Of a DNA stretch of 64,000 nt, positions 1 to 12,334 are shown in pieces. A program made the translations under genes and the position numbers. Source of the stretch: Mermis nigrescens (lineage: Eukaryota; Nematoda; Enoplea; Mermithida; Mermithidae); the NCBI GenBank assembly GCA_036768485.1, contig JAVLUZ010000547.1, forward strand, positions 1,440,501 through 1,504,500, read 5' to 3'. The number at the start of each line of letters is the position of its first letter. Within the stretch, counting starts at the first letter, position 1. The notes under the pieces were generated by a model that worked only from the letters and a program-made list of their open reading frames with translations, had not been told where the DNA came from and searched no databases.

Positions 1-1120
1 GGGACCGTACGACAGAACGCGGAATAAGTTATTCCAGGAATAGCTATTCCCGTAGGTAATACAATTTATTCTCGTGATAGCTATTCCTGGATTAAAGGCC
101 AAAGTAAGCTATTTCTGGACTAAGAAAATTTGGTATGACAGAACGCGAAATACGCGATGAATAGCTATTCCTGGGATAACTGAATCTATCCTAGCGTTAA
201 GTCACGCATCCCATTGGTTTTGTGTATAGATTGGCCGTCCAACGCATGCTGCACACCGTAGCCGCGTAAACTCGTTTGAAAACGCACGACGTTAATACAA
301 TACGACGTGTAGTATTTACGTACACGCGCGCGCACGGGTAAAGTAACTTTGCATTGATGCGTTGACTTCAGTTGAGACTGCCGAATATTATCAAAAAACT
401 TTTTATAATTTGGTTCAATAAAGCCGCTCGCTTGCTTCAACGGAAAACAAAAATGAAACATTGACATTGAAATCAAAAAATTTGATAGCTTGCGCTTGAA
501 AAATATTTATTTGCGTACTCATTGGTGAATCTTTCTGTCAACTTGTTAATTAAACACCACGTACTATATTAATTTTTTTAATCACTTCACTCGGGGTGTT
601 TAGTATAGCATGATCGACAAATCATTTAAAAAATCTTTTTATCAAGAGCTCAACCAGACGAGCCGCACTCATGGGGAAATCGCGCAACTAGAAAAATTTA
701 TGTATCTTTTTGATCGTAAATGCAAACGAGAGTATCAATATTAAATTTTCGGATGAAGAATCAATTAACTATCTAATTAAGCATTGTGACCTATTTACAC
801 CTTTTAAAATCTCATTATAAACGATTTTTACTACTATTCCGCTGTGTTATACCTGCTCTGACCAGGCTATAAAATGGCGGAATAAAAGTGGCCGTTTTAT
901 ATTCCCGAGATAACTTATTCGGCCTTCTGTGATAACGTTTATTTTTATTCCGCCGTTTTATTTCGAGAATTGCGCCTGAAACGGCGCTATTCCGCGTTCT
1001 GTCATACAAACTTTATTCCTGACATAACACAGTTTACTTCGCGTTCTGTAATACCAAAATATTCTATTCCTTCTTCTTATTGCACTGTTTTATCCCGGAA
1101 TAGCGCTTTATACGGCCCTA
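1..1120. repeat. Foldback-like DNA element, GACAGAACGCGGAATA family
   Basis: The segment begins GGGACCGTACGACAGAACG and finishes near 1120 with TATACGGCCCTA, which is roughly the inverse of its start. The motif GACAGAACGC occurs at 11-20 and 137-146. Its inverse GCGTTCTGTC/A occurs at 994-1003 and 1041-1050. Between them are repeated ATTCC/GGAAT blocks in both orientations, so the two ends can fold back on each other. I see no protein-coding content. The left end coincides with the window edge, so the element may start slightly earlier. A related layout occurs at 18148-18967. Confidence 0.55.
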
Positions 1121-1393
1121 GGGGGAAAATGAGGCAAAATGGAGGTCAAAAATGGATGAAGATTGAGAAATTTCTTCAAAAGTACTTCAAATTGATCAGA
1201 TACTGTGTAATAAGGTAGTTTTAACGCCATTTTAGCGCTTATATCAGCGATTGAGGTAATCTCGGCCCAAAGAGCCCAATTTTTGACCCCTCGCCCAGAT
1301 CGGCCATGGTGTGCATCTGCGGTTTCGAGCTACCAGTTACGAGTTACTAATTATAAATACAGTCGCATTTAGATCATGGATAGCCATAGGTGG

Positions 1394-1590
1394 GTTCACC
1401 AAAATCCAGGGTGGGGGTGTGGGGGCGCCACAAAAATGGTCTCAAAAATGGTGGTATGACAGAAAAACACCATTTTTCAACGTTTTTCACTCAGCACTAT
1501 CCATTGGCATCAAAAAATTGCGAAAAAAACAAAAATTTCAAGAATTGAATTCTGGGGGAGGTGGGGTATCTGGCCTTCTGGTCAGTTGAT
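1394..1590 (+). mobile_element. Partial copy of MITE family A
   Basis: It contains the family A core: TGGTCTCAAAAATGGTGGTATG, a stretch near CACCATTTTTCAACG, then ATTGGCATCAAAAAATTGCG and a GGGGG-rich tail. The full-length copies (for example 27019-27303) show that both ends are missing or diverged here. No target-site duplication was found. Confidence 0.6.
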
Positions 1591-2265
1591 AGCCGATGCA
1601 ATAACAAAAAGGTGATTTTTATAAAACGCGCATAATGCCTGATAGAGATTTTCATTGGGATGTGGTGATGTGATGGTTTCTGTGCTGGTCATTATTGTCA
1701 TTTCATTCAATTTTAAAGTCTAGTATGCGTTTTCTTCATTTTCAAAACGTTAAACCCGGTTCAGAAATAAAAATTTCAGAAATGCCTAAATTTTTCCTGC
1801 GTTAATCGGCAATTAGTAAGCGGATGCAAGAATAAAAAAGGTGATTTTGATAAAACGCGCGACACGCCAAATTGAGATTATGATCGGAATGTAATGATTT
1901 GATAGTTTTTGTGCAGAATGCCGGGTGCACAATTTGGAATGTGAGATTTTTCCGCAAAATGCGAGTTTCGCAAAATCCTTACATTCTGCACAAAAACCAT
2001 CACATGGTCGCATTCCACTCATAATCTCAATTTGGTACGTCTTGCCTTTATCAAAATTACTTTTTTGTTTTTGCGTCAGCTAACAAATTGCCAATTAAAA
2101 AAAAGAAAACGGGGCATATCTGAAATTTTATTCCTAAACCGGGCTTAACGTTTTGCAAATGAAGAAACGTATGCTAGGCTTTTGAAATGCTTGAAGTGAC
2201 GTTAGTGACCAATACGGTAACCATCGCATCACCACATTCCACCGGGATTTAAAGAATCAATACTG
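1575..2265. repeat. Large imperfect palindrome (nested inverted repeat)
   Basis: The outer arms are about 1575-1790 and 2098-2260. Each has GTTTCTTCATTTTCAAAACGTT-like and AACCCGGTT-like blocks in opposite orientation. The inner arms are about 1804-1925 and 1960-2095, sharing CAAATTGAGATTATGA against its reverse complement TCATAATCTCAATTTG. The outer left arm also resembles the inner left arm in direct orientation (GGTGATTTTxATAAAACGCGC). Transcribed, it would form a long hairpin. No coding content is visible. Confidence 0.6.
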
Positions 2266-3098
2266 AGGGATACGGGATAATGAGGTAAGGGGTGGTCTTG
2301 TAACCTTTTACATCTATTCAAATATTTCAGAAGCCCAAATCGCGCGGGAATCTCAGCCCCTCTTTTGTGCATCATAAATGTAGAAGGATCATACCCTAGC
2401 ATCGTTGACCTAATCTATGATTTTCCTCACTATATACCCGTACTCGTAAAAAATGTTTCTAGTATAGAAATTAATATAAAAGACGATTTGAATCAATTAA
2501 TACCGTTTATTTCCTAAAAAGTGATTTGCAAGCTGCATTTGCGAAAAATTAAAAAATCCTAGTTATTACGAATAGCAGTGTTTATTGAAAGTTTATCATT
2601 CTCAATCATGGTTTACGATTCAAAATGTTATTTCCGCAGCTCGAGTCTCTTAGAAGCTTTTGAATTTGTACAAAATTAAGAGAAGTTGTGATGGGGTAGA
2701 ATAGATAATAAGAAGAAAAGACCCTAAAACAACGGCTGCCCTTATTCAGTACCGGAAGGTTAATATGTTTAGGCGCTAAAAGCTTCCAACAAAATAAAAT
2801 TGCGAATGAAAAAATTTGCAAAATGTTGGAGAAAAGTGGATTTGAATTAAAAACTCACAGAATTTAGGATACAAAATGCTGCGCGGTCGGGAAATGTAAG
2901 CGCGAGTATCAGTTTAAATGCTCTCGCCCAAGCGCACTAAAAATTTGTTGAATATGAACAAGAATTATTCCCTCGATTGAAAATACGCTTCTTCTCTGCC
3001 CTTATTTTTACAACGGGAAAAATTATTACAACAGGTGCGAGAAATGAAGCGCAGCTGAAACGCTTTCAAAAACGCGTAATGTGTTTGACCGATGCATT
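2266..3098. other. AT-rich stretch without recognised gene
   Basis: I see no exon with recognisable protein similarity and no repeat shared with the rest of the window, apart from the approach to the inverted repeat that starts at 3099. Confidence 0.4.
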
Positions 3099-4195
3099 CA
3101 AAATGGTCCCGTCTCGCTAGACCCACTGTCTCGGAAGATCCACCAGAGGAGAAAATTATGAACACTTATAAGCAAAAACAGAAACGCTTGCAAAGTGTAT
3201 CCATTCAAGTATATATTATTTAGTCAAATATATGAATTACTAATTGAAAAATAATTACATAATTAACCACTCTAATCAATTAAATTTAATTATTAAATAA
3301 ATAAATTTTGTATATTATTGCATGAAATTGTGTACAGTACAAATTATAACACGCAAATAAGATATGCGCGTGCCTGCGTGCACGCGTGTGGCAATGGTAA
3401 GTAACCAGCCACGGCCGATTATTTTTTAAGAATAAATTTTCATTTTTGATGTCAAGGAATACACTCTTGTCAAACACATTTTTTGACATAAGATGTTGTA
3501 CACTGTTCATGTAATTCAGTTTATGTCTTAAAGCCGATGCTCGTTGTTTTGGCTTTTGAATTCCGAATGCTAAGCTCCCAGCCGTTGAACATCAAAATTT
3601 AACTTTTCAGGTATATCGAATGCAGTTCCCGAAAAAAACATGCTTTGCGCAACAAAAACGCTACATGCATAGTCTGGTCCACTTCTATTTTTCTTGGCAG
3701 TCGAAGACTTATTTTTTCCGTGAATTTCCACGTCTTAACTCACGGGCGTAGGGGTGGCGCGGGATGGAACGTGTCATCTCCTGAATTTTTCCTAAATTTT
3801 TCTTAGAAAGAGCGCGTAAAAGCGAAAAAGATTTCAAAGCTTAGCGGCGATTGCGCTTTAAAATGCGTTTATTTTTGTTTTCACTAGCATTTATGATCGA
3901 TATACATATTATTTGACTCTTTAATTATTGATTGCCACACGCCTCTAACATGCTTTTGAATTAATGATTACAAAAATTTTGCAGAATTCACTTAAGCGTC
4001 TCGGTAACTATTTTTCATTTCACGTGTTATATGTATATCTTCATTTTTTTCGGGGTGGGTCTTCCGAGACAATGGGACTAGCGGGACGGGCGCAAAATGG
4101 TGGGTCTAGCGGGACACCTCATTATGCACGTGGTGGGTCTAGCGGAACGAAAACGTGGGTCTAGTGGGAACGGTGGGTCAAACGGGACAAAATTT
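3099..4195. repeat. Element bounded by a 45-bp inverted repeat with GTGGGTCTAGCGGGAC repeats
   Basis: 3099-3143 and 4054-4100 are inverted copies of one another, sharing the blocks CGCTAGACCCAC and GTCTCGGAAG. From 4054 to 4190 the sequence GTGGGTCT-AGCGGGAC recurs about five times with variable spacers, like a short minisatellite. The ~900 bp between the arms is AT-rich and shows no gene. The class is not recognised. Confidence 0.5.
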
Positions 4196-6154
4196 TCAAA
4201 ATGGCTCGATGTATACACTAAATTGTAAACACGTATCGAGTTACGGTCTACACTCTTTTGTATAGCTCGTACTTGAAACAGAATATGGCAGTATGCGACT
4301 TAGGTATTGCAGCTGATAAGCTGAGGGTAATCGGTAAGTTCGGCGCTTCACGCCTGCGCTTGAACAAGTAGCGCTTAAAGTTTGGTGTTTAATGTTTATT
4401 TAGTTCGAAAAAGGTACACAAAAATAGAACTGGCCGGTGCTTCGCGCCTGTGCTCTAAGATGCAGTGTGATTTAAGGTGTAGTAGTACGGCCCAGAATTC
4501 GGCGCTTCATGCCTAGCGTGACGCGTTACGACAATGAAGTAGGGATTTACTTAAGCGCGTCCTATTCTTCATCATGATGCCGCTGAAAGGTTCACTCGTA
4601 CTACTGACTTGTATTCAGTTAAGGTTAGTAAACGGAATGACTTGTCGTTTTCTTTAATATGATTGACTAGTTTGATGTTTAAAGAATAAAGTATCGTGCT
4701 ATTTTTTCCTAAAACAGGCCACAACCGTACGTGAACAGCAAGAAAATTTTGGGTTCTCTAGTTGAGTGAAATCACCAAAAATGTTACTAAAATTAGAATT
4801 CTGGGGGTTTACGTTAATTTATGGGGATTTTTCATATTCTGGGGTTGCAACCCCCGAAAGCTCTCACGGCAATTTGTGACCACAACTACCTTTGTAGGCG
4901 GCAGAATATACTTCGATTTTTGTGTCGCTTAGAGAAATCTGATTTTCAGCGGATTAGTATGTGTTAGGTCAATCGTTGGAAGAGCATCGATTGCCAACAA
5001 GATAAAAAAACTGAAGGAATCAATAAGGGTTGTCAAATGGCAACTGTTAACGAAAAAGCACAAATATACGTAGGAGTTGAATCCTTGCAATAATTGAAAT
5101 TATTAATCGACGAATTAGAAGGAATTGATCATGAAAGCCATATAGTCAGTAGTCACACATAAGCTTTAAGGTTGTGCCCGGAAGTCCGATAGACCCAGAA
5201 TTTAATTTTTATCACGATTTTAGGAATTTATGCCTGTTTTACACAATCCAAATCCCCCAGAATTCGGTCGCTGCTCATGTAAGCTTACAGTGCATAATTT
5301 GATGGAAAAAAAGAATTTATCAAGCAAACGGTTGTACCATATGAAGGTCTTTATTTAGAACATGCTTTGAATCGAGTTAAAAAGGGAACATTTATCGGTA
5401 AAACATTGAAGAGAGAAGCATATTATAATTAACGATGCTGCAATTTTTCCAGAAATTAGCTTTCAAAAATGCTCTCTCAGTTCTTGTTTGAAATTTCAAT
5501 CCTTGTTCGATTTCATTAAAAATTTTTTTGGGAGTCTCAATCGCTCCAAACCCGTCCAAATCAGAGTTTTTATGTCGGAACAATCCCGAGAGCCTTTAAA
5601 CATTATTCCTCTTAACATTATTACACATTATCATTCACTCGTAAGTTGTTATCAGTTTACGGGTCGTCGGCGCAAGTGGGCCCTGGAAGCGATGTATTTC
5701 GGTCAGAAATGTTTTTTGCGAGGGCGAAAATTTTCATGACTTTTGAAACGATTTCTGAGGCATTCAAAGTTATTTCAGCATAGTTTTCTTCATTTTTTTG
5801 CATACAATAATTCTAAAAAAGATGCTTTACGTCGTGTGTTCTAATTGGCCTGTTTTTTCATACATGAACAACTCGAGCGAACCGATATAAATGAAAAGAC
5901 CTGCCTGTAAAAATGGGAATTTTCTAATAAAAAACAATATAAACGATAGTGGAACGAAGAGAAATTTAGGAAAATGCACAAACATGATTTTTAAAACCAG
6001 CCAACCAACCAATGAATTAAACGTACGCGCAAACTGCGGTTACTCCCCACCGGGACTTTCGAGGAGCGTAAACAAAGATGAGTTTAACAGTATATTTTGA
6101 TTTGTATTACAAATTTAAAAATAACCCGACTCAGCGTTCGGTGTAAATTTTGAG
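4196..6154. other. Region upstream of the SDHA exons (intron or intergenic)
   Basis: No upstream SDHA exon was recognised here. The stretch holds three GGCGCTTCNCGCC-type mini-palindromes (4342-4354, about 4437-4448, 4501-4513). It also has a fragment at about 4893-4960 of the foldback family found whole at 43768-45059 (GCAGAATATACTTCGATTTTT). Since 6155 begins in the middle of the SDHA protein, this is probably intron sequence. Confidence 0.45.
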
Positions 6155-6349
6155 GATGGCTGCAAGAAAGTGAGCGAGTTGTTCAAGCTGCTGAACGACG
6201 TGCGAGTGACCGACCGCGGCTTGATTTGGAACTCCGACCTGATCGAGACGTTTGAGCTGCAGAACCTGTTCCTGAACGCTCTGCAGACCATCTACTCGGC
6301 CGAGGCGCGCAAAGAGAGCCGCGGCGCCCACGCCCGCGAGGACTTTCCC
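6155..6349 (+). CDS. SDHA: Succinate dehydrogenase flavoprotein subunit, penultimate exon
   Basis: This exon encodes 65 residues of the C-terminal helical region of SDHA, the FAD-carrying subunit of mitochondrial complex II. The enzyme oxidises succinate to fumarate and passes electrons to ubiquinone. Recognisable stretches are [39 protein letters not shown] and the end REDFP, which align without gaps to animal SDHA. The FAD-binding and dicarboxylate-binding parts lie in upstream exons outside the recognised sequence. The acceptor reads TTTTGAG|GAT, an unusual GAG acceptor, and the frame enters in phase 0. The donor is CCC|GTCAGT. The downstream exon starts 64 bp later. The identification is sure; the exact left edge is less so. 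Confidence 0.93.
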
Positions 6350-6413
6350 GTCAGTGCAATTTCTTCTCACTTTTTGGCTCAACTTCTCGCAAAAATACCT
6401 TTTTGTGCTTAAG
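6350..6413 (+). other. 64-bp intron of SDHA
   Basis: The intron is GT-AG (GTCAGT...GCTTAAG). Removing it joins REDFP directly to KRIDEYDY, which matches the length of animal SDHA at this point. The acceptor is AAG rather than the usual CAG or TAG. Confidence 0.85.
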
Positions 6414-6614
6414 AAACGCATCGACGAGTACGACTACAGCAAGTCGTTAGATGGCCAGCAAAAACTCGCTTTCGAGAAGCACTGGCGCAAGCACACAATG
6501 AGCTACGTGGACGCCGAGTCGGGTCGAGTGAAGCTGCTTTACAGGCCGGTCGTCGACAAGACGCTCAGCAAATCCGAGGTGGACTGGGTGCAGCCCAAAA
6601 TTCGCACCTACTGA
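6414..6614 (+). CDS. SDHA: Succinate dehydrogenase flavoprotein subunit, terminal exon
   Basis: It encodes the last 66 residues and ends in TGA at 6612-6614. Visible family hallmarks are RIDEYDYSK, the [13 protein letters not shown] block and the closing YRPVVDKTL...PKIRTY, which is how animal SDHA proteins end. The frame continues in phase 0 from the exon ending at 6349. Base composition is clearly more GC-rich than the flanks. No polyadenylation signal is obvious directly after the stop; the first AATAAA seen is at 7322-7327. Confidence 0.95.
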   Translation, partial: KRIDEYDYSKSLDGQQKLAFEKHWRKHTMSYVDAESGRVKLLYRPVVDKTLSKSEVDWVQPKIRTY

Positions 6615-9600
6615 AGGGTCGAGCCGATTTGGATTCGGATGCCGCGTTTGACTCCGATGTGGCATTTTAATCTCGTTACCGAAGCCTAAATTTACCATTT
6701 TTATGTATTAACGATGGGTGACCTTTGCAGAAACATTCTTATTGACTTATATTTTCTATCCCGACAACTTTTTGAACTAACTCTAAAATTTCGGCTGTCC
6801 ATGCATTTTCCAGCTTTGTGGACGAAACTTGTCTTCCTATGTTATTAGGTACTCAATTTTCGTTAACATTCGACTACTTTGCCGCGTTAAGTTAGTCTGC
6901 GCCACTGCTGTTTGTCATCTTTATCTTTCAGACGGCGAACAATTTTTGATAAATGAAATTGAACAGACGCAATTTGTTAGAAAACGCAAAGCGATTTCCC
7001 CCTAGCAAGATTGTTGATATTCTAGATGGCGCCCTAGCTGTCTTGAAAAATATTGCAATTAAGGAGTTCATCAGCCCATTTTTTAAGCGATTACGCCAAA
7101 AAGCAAGGTCGTATTCTGTTTTTCCTCAGAACCTTAGTCTTTCAAACTGATCGTTATTTGGTGCTTTCGAATGTTTGCTACATAATTAGTCTGCTTCGTG
7201 CTCCACTCGTTTTTCATCAAGCCTATTCGCTCGGCCTTCTTCTTGTTCCATCGCCGTAGTTCCTTGAGTTTGAAATAGATTAGCCGTACTTGCTCAGTTG
7301 AAATCGTATTAGTGCTTTAGAAATAAAATCTTCAAATTTCCGTCCTGTTTTTCGTTCGCATGTTGTATTTGCACCCTTTTCTCGTTTTTGCTTTCACCTT
7401 TTTACATAGGTATCTTCTGAAAAGAGTAGTCGGTATCGTGACAGGCTCTTATCCAGAATTTGATTTGAGAAAAATTTTGACGTATACGTATGTTTCGTGA
7501 ACCTTTGGGTATAGGCAAAAATAAAGACATTTTTGAGCGCTTCTCGGCAAACTCTATACAATGACGGAGAAAAATTTCGAAAATCGTCACTCCGTCTCTT
7601 TTTATATACTAGATAATGACTACAAATCTTTTGTTTATTTACTCAAATGATTTTGTATTATCCAATCGACTAAAACTTTCTTGATTGTTGTTTTTCTTCT
7701 GAATCCTTAAGCTTTTAAACTCAAGTTTGAGCGGTAAATAAACGGAGTCCGGCACCAGCGCCGGAAAATTGTTGTGTCTTATTACTGTACTTAAAAAGAA
7801 TGATAAAAACCTTTTTTAGGGGTCTCTTGAATGCGCTTAGAGAATTTTTCATTTTTTCCCCAGGGGCACCCTTGTGAGAAACGAAATTCTCCTATTCTGA
7901 GAGGGCATCCTTCACGCCTACAAACACGGGCCAGATAGCATACACGGGAGGCATCTAAATTCTGAGGTTCTGAAATTTTTTAAACGTCAAAAAAGCGCCG
8001 AAAAAATTAATGTTATAAGCAACAAACATTTCTCGACGCTCTTCATCGAGCTCTATACATTGACTTCAAAAAATCGCAAAACGCAAAAAATTTTTTGAAA
8101 ATTTGATTATAGTGTTCCTTTGAATTGTGTAGGGTTTTCCGGATTCTTGAGGTCCAGACCCTCGCGCCCATGCGCGGTCAATAGTTATCGAAATTCCTTA
8201 TTTATAGGAATAAAAGCTAATCACGAATTAACTCTTTATCCAGCAGACTGAACAGAAACGAAACGCTAATTTTCAGTCATGTGCTGGATGAGTCATGGTA
8301 AGTTTTTTGTATTAAAAGGCTAATTATCTAATGCCGAGTCAAAAAACCTGCGGCTCTCACTAAGAACTCAAAATTTTCAATATCTTGCCTCGACTTAATA
8401 TAATTGACGTGGTTTTGTATTCAGCGTGCGTAGCCCGAAGACGAAAACGACTTTGTTTATGTTAGTGTTCGTTCCAAGTCGTCGAAAACTGTTTTAGCTT
8501 AGTCGATAATTTTATTAGCTGATTATTTGTTACATTGCGGAAAAGTAAGCCAACTTATCGCTAGATTTATCAAATGACTACTCTTTTTCATACGATGATT
8601 CCAAAATTTGTATTGATTACAAGTATAACAGGAATGAAGGCACAAAACCGTAGTAATCTAGTTCCTCGCTGATGACCTCGCCCGCTTATATGTTTTTTAC
8701 GCGTTTTTTTCTGTACATATTCCTGCCTACTTCTTCATGCTCCATTAAGACTTTTGCGCCTCTTAAAATATGTAATCTCTCATAATCTAATTTTTCAGGT
8801 GTATTTGTGCTTTTTTTACGTATTTTTGTTTCTTTCTTACTAATAGCTTGATTAACTTCTATCTTTGTTTTCATTTTTCTATTTTCTTATATATTTTTTA
8901 AATTATTTTTTCAAATTATTTTTCGGCATAAGTGTAGTACCCGAAGGTACCCGTACTTTGTGTAAGCGCTTATGCACTTAAAGTGAATCAGCGGTTTTGA
9001 AAAAGGGGAACATATCAGACTTCGTTATTTTTTGGAGTTACTTGCATACATGGGCGTGCGGGGGTCTGCAGGGGTATATACCCCCGCGCATGAGTTGAAT
9101 TGCCCCCACCCCCGCCGAATTATATTTTTAGCAACATTTTTGGCGATTTTTGTTGATTTCACCTCGACCAGACCGCCTTTACCAGAAATTTCTTGCCGCT
9201 CATTTACTGGGACTTGAACTTTAGACCATAAGGTTGATAGTCAAGCGCTCTATTAGCGACTTATCTGGCTGATAGCTCAAATTACCTGAATTCTAGATGA
9301 GCGATTTTTTAGATTCTTCACTCTGGCGTCAGCAGTTTAGGCGTCGACTGAAAATTTTTCAACAAGGATTGCATTTCTAGGTGGATTATCCTTACCTCCA
9401 TCTCAAAACAATGATTTCAGCAGGAGGGGTGGTTTCAGGGAGAATCATGGTTTTTGTTTTTGTAAGGTCCAAGCCTAAGCTGTATGTAAGGAAACCTCGC
9501 CTTCAAATGCCAACCTGGAAGGAATGGAGCCGAAAGCCATGTTTTCAGCAGGAATAATTGTTTTTCTTTTCGTGCGGTCTGAGTCAGAGCTGGAGGTCGG

Positions 9601-10031
9601 GTAAAACACATTGAAATGCCAGACCTTGGAAGAATTAGCTTGTATTGGTGAGAGGCAGCCATGTACTTTAATCCTTGTCATTTTTTTCAAATCCTTCGCA
9701 TCACATCGTACGAGTAAGTATAATACTAGATTGTGACTACACTTACAACGCGGTGTAGAAATTCTATAGAGTAGGTACTACGAAGTAACCTCTATACTTA
9801 TAGTGCAGGCATTGTAGAAATTACGGGTCCCTGGTACAGAACTTATGCCATTTTTTCATCTTTTTAAATTTATTATGTTTTTTCTCTATATTTTTACTTT
9901 TCTTTTCTTTCTCGCTATTTTTCTCTCGTATTGATGACTTCCTATTAATAATGTGCTTGTAAAATGATCTTAGGTACCAAAATACATAATGACTAGTCTG
10001 AAAGTACTCTCTCTTCAGTTTGTATTCAAAA
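6615..10031. other. SDHA 3' flank and intergenic DNA
   Basis: AT-rich sequence without a recognised gene. It has an AATAAA at 7322-7327 that could serve SDHA. It also has one GGCACCAGCGCCGG mini-palindrome near 7750, a short CCCC/GGGG-rich patch at 9055-9115 and a tRNA-like remnant at about 9203-9270 (listed separately). The open frames present are short, with no recognisable motifs. Confidence 0.4.
9203..9270 (-). pseudogene. tRNA-like remnant
   Basis: On the minus strand an A-box-like AAGTCGCTAATAGAGCG is followed at normal spacing by a B-box-like AGTTCAAGTCCC. The acceptor and anticodon stems do not pair well, so this looks like a decayed tRNA or a tRNA-derived repeat head rather than a functional tRNA. 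Confidence 0.35.
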
Positions 10032-10635
10032 CAGGCACGTAGCTGGCTTTCTGAATTTAAGGGAGGGAGACTACAATTTTGAAGTCAGATATCTCAACAA
10101 ATACTTGTAGGCAGATAAAAATAATGGTGTTTTTTAGTATTTCTCAGCGAGCTGTAATTATTAGAAAAGGGAAAATTTGTAAAAAATTTACATTTTTTGA
10201 TTTCAAGCGCCTTTTAAAAGCATGTCGTACAAAATAACCACTCAAATCATTTTTTACCATAGTATCCAAGTTTAACTCAGCTGAGAAAAATTGTTACGGG
10301 TATTTTATACTCGACTCTGGTACATTGCAAAGGAAAGCAATAGGGAAATAAATAATTCTCCGTGAAAACGTCAGAAAATTTGAAAATATTCGCCATATTT
10401 CTGTTGACATGGACTGTTTGGAAGACAAAAGTTATGCAAAAAACAATAAGTTTAGTGTGGGGGGTTAGAAAATTGTGGGTCTATTTGGTGAAAAGCATGC
10501 TGAAATCTATTCTGGCGGTCTTTGAAATACGCTTCAAGAATTTTTAATTTTTTCCTCTGCGGAATATTTGCTGAAAATTACTCATACTTTCAAAATTTCG
10601 GGGGGGGGCGCTTATTCCCCACAGCTACGTGCCAG
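10032..10635 (+). mobile_element. Non-autonomous hAT-like element, CAGGCACGTAGCTGG family
   Basis: The ends are CAGGCACGTAGCT and AGCTACGTGCCAG, inverted with one mismatch. The flanks are ATTCAAAA on the left and TTTCAAAA one base after the right end, a plausible diverged 8-bp target duplication. The inside is AT-rich and non-coding. Related copies start at about 11388 and 28207. Confidence 0.6.
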
Positions 10636-10856
10636 ATTTCAAAACGTAATTTTATCACCAGGCTCCTTGACCAACTGTAGGTTCACATTTTGGCCAGTCT
10701 GAGGGATCTGTGGTATTATGGTCAGGCGGTCAGCTTGTAAATACTACGTTGCTCTCAGTTTCAAACCGTTTTTAAGCATTTTACTGAAAACAGTGGTGTC
10801 CGTTTTGGTCTTATCTTAATCTCACTTTCGCAAATGCTTCTTTCTTATGTCGAGGC

Positions 10857-11310
10857 CATAGGTGCCCAAGGTCGAACTTTCAGGGGGCTGAAAACCAAAC
10901 ATTGCTAGGTAGCTATGTGCTTCGTAAAACGGCTCTATTGTCCTTTTGGAGTCAGAAAATTAGCTACACAGCCTTTTCGGTCTCAAAAAACTAGCTATAT
11001 AGTCGTTTTTGGTTTTTACAGACATAGCTATAGCCTTTTTGGACTAAAAATAGGTATTAATCCCTTTTTGGAGTCGGGAGAATTGCTATATATCTTTTTG
11101 AAAGTCAGAAAAAAACAACTGAATAGCGTTTCTAAGCTCAAAACAGTCTATATAGCAAGTTTTCTTAGGCCAAGAAGGCTGTATAGCTAATTTTCTGAGC
11201 CCAAAAAAGACTATACAGCAATGGTTTTTCGGCCAAAAACGCTGTATAGCTACTAGCCGTTCAAAGCCTAGAGGGGGAGTAATACCCCCTCATCCACATG
11301 CTCATGTATG
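10857..11310 (+). mobile_element. hAT-like MITE, family C (CATAGGTGC ends)
   Basis: The element runs CATAGGTGCCCAAGG...CTCATGTATG and is flanked by the exact 8-bp duplication GTCGAGGC (10849-10856 and 11311-11318). Inside, a unit of about 40-50 bp containing GCTATATAG and CTTTTTGGA recurs around seven times with drift. No coding capacity. A truncated relative lies at 37797-38126. Confidence 0.75.
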
Positions 11311-11387
11311 GTCGAGGCCCTGAAACTACCTCTCAAATTTCCGTCCGCGTGATAGTAGTGACTGTTTCAAGGGCGGCCTGATGTACA

Positions 11388-11600
11388 GACACGTAGCTGG
11401 CCTTCTGGGTTCTGTCCGATGACTAAAATTTCAAAGTCAGATATAAGTATAACTAACTGAGCATTTGTGGACAGACAAAAATAATGATGTTTCTGAGCGT
11501 TTCTCAGCAAGCTTCACATACTGGAGAAGAGAAGATTTTTAAGAAGTGTAATACGTTTAACTTATTTTCAATCTTCAAACACACACACACACACACGAAT
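11388..11600 (+). repeat. Partial CAGGCACGTAGCTGG-family copy and (CA)n tract
   Basis: ACACGTAGCTGGCCTTCTGG and the following ATTTCAAAGTCAGATAT match the start of the 10032-10635 element; the right end is missing. A CA-dinucleotide run of about 20 bp follows at 11578-11597. Confidence 0.5.
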
Positions 11601-11724
11601 GCTGAACATTGATATCCAACCTCGACCATGCTGAAAAATTCTTTAAATTCCTTTTTTCCCAATTCAGGTGCTTATATTGCAAAGAAAATCAATGCCTTAG
11701 GGAAGGGAAGGAGTTGACTCCATA

Positions 11725-12334
11725 CAGTGGTGGATCTAGATTTTCCTTAGGGGGCCGTATCCGAATTTTTCCAAAAACAGTCAAAAATTTGTCAAAAAAT
11801 TTGCCTTCAACGCGCGAAATAGCGTTTTTTCGGTTTTTATATTGTATACTTTTACACAAAATCACTTTTTACGCAATATTTTTCCTGAAAATTTCAAAAT
11901 TTTCCAGAGTATGGGCGAAAAAATCATTGAATTTCTTTGACTTTAACAAAAATCTGGCGCGGAGCGCTGGAAAATTTGTGAAATTAAGGCGTATAGACTT
12001 CTAGAAGCATGATTTACTGCTCGATTTCTTGTATTTATAGCATTTGATCCGAAAGATCGAAAATTTTTAGTTGAAAATAGGAGAAAACTATGCAAAAATA
12101 GCCGTTTCTGCTGTCAAAATTGTTGCGGAAAACCTACTTCCAGGTTGCCAAGAAAGTGAATAAATGTCATTAATAGGGATCATCCGGCGCGTTGCACCTG
12201 AAAAATTTAAGAAATTACGGTCACTGACGGCCAAAAATCATTGCGAATTGCATATCCATTCTTTATCTCGCCAAATATTTTTGGCCAATGGAGGAGGGCG
12301 GCTATCCCCTTCCCGCCCCCTTAAATCCGCCCTG
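11725..12334 (+). mobile_element. hAT-like element, family D (CAGTGGCGGAT ends), 610 bp
   Basis: It begins CAGTGGTGGATCTAG and ends TTAAATCCGCCCTG. The flanks are ACTCCATA (left) and ACTCAATA (right), an 8-bp duplication with one mismatch. It is a longer relative of the 192-bp copies at 30807 and 40466. Non-coding. Confidence 0.65.

Noticed and set aside
9203..9270. Functional tRNA gene
   Set aside because: The promoter-like boxes are there, but acceptor and anticodon stems fail to pair, so it was listed only as a remnant.
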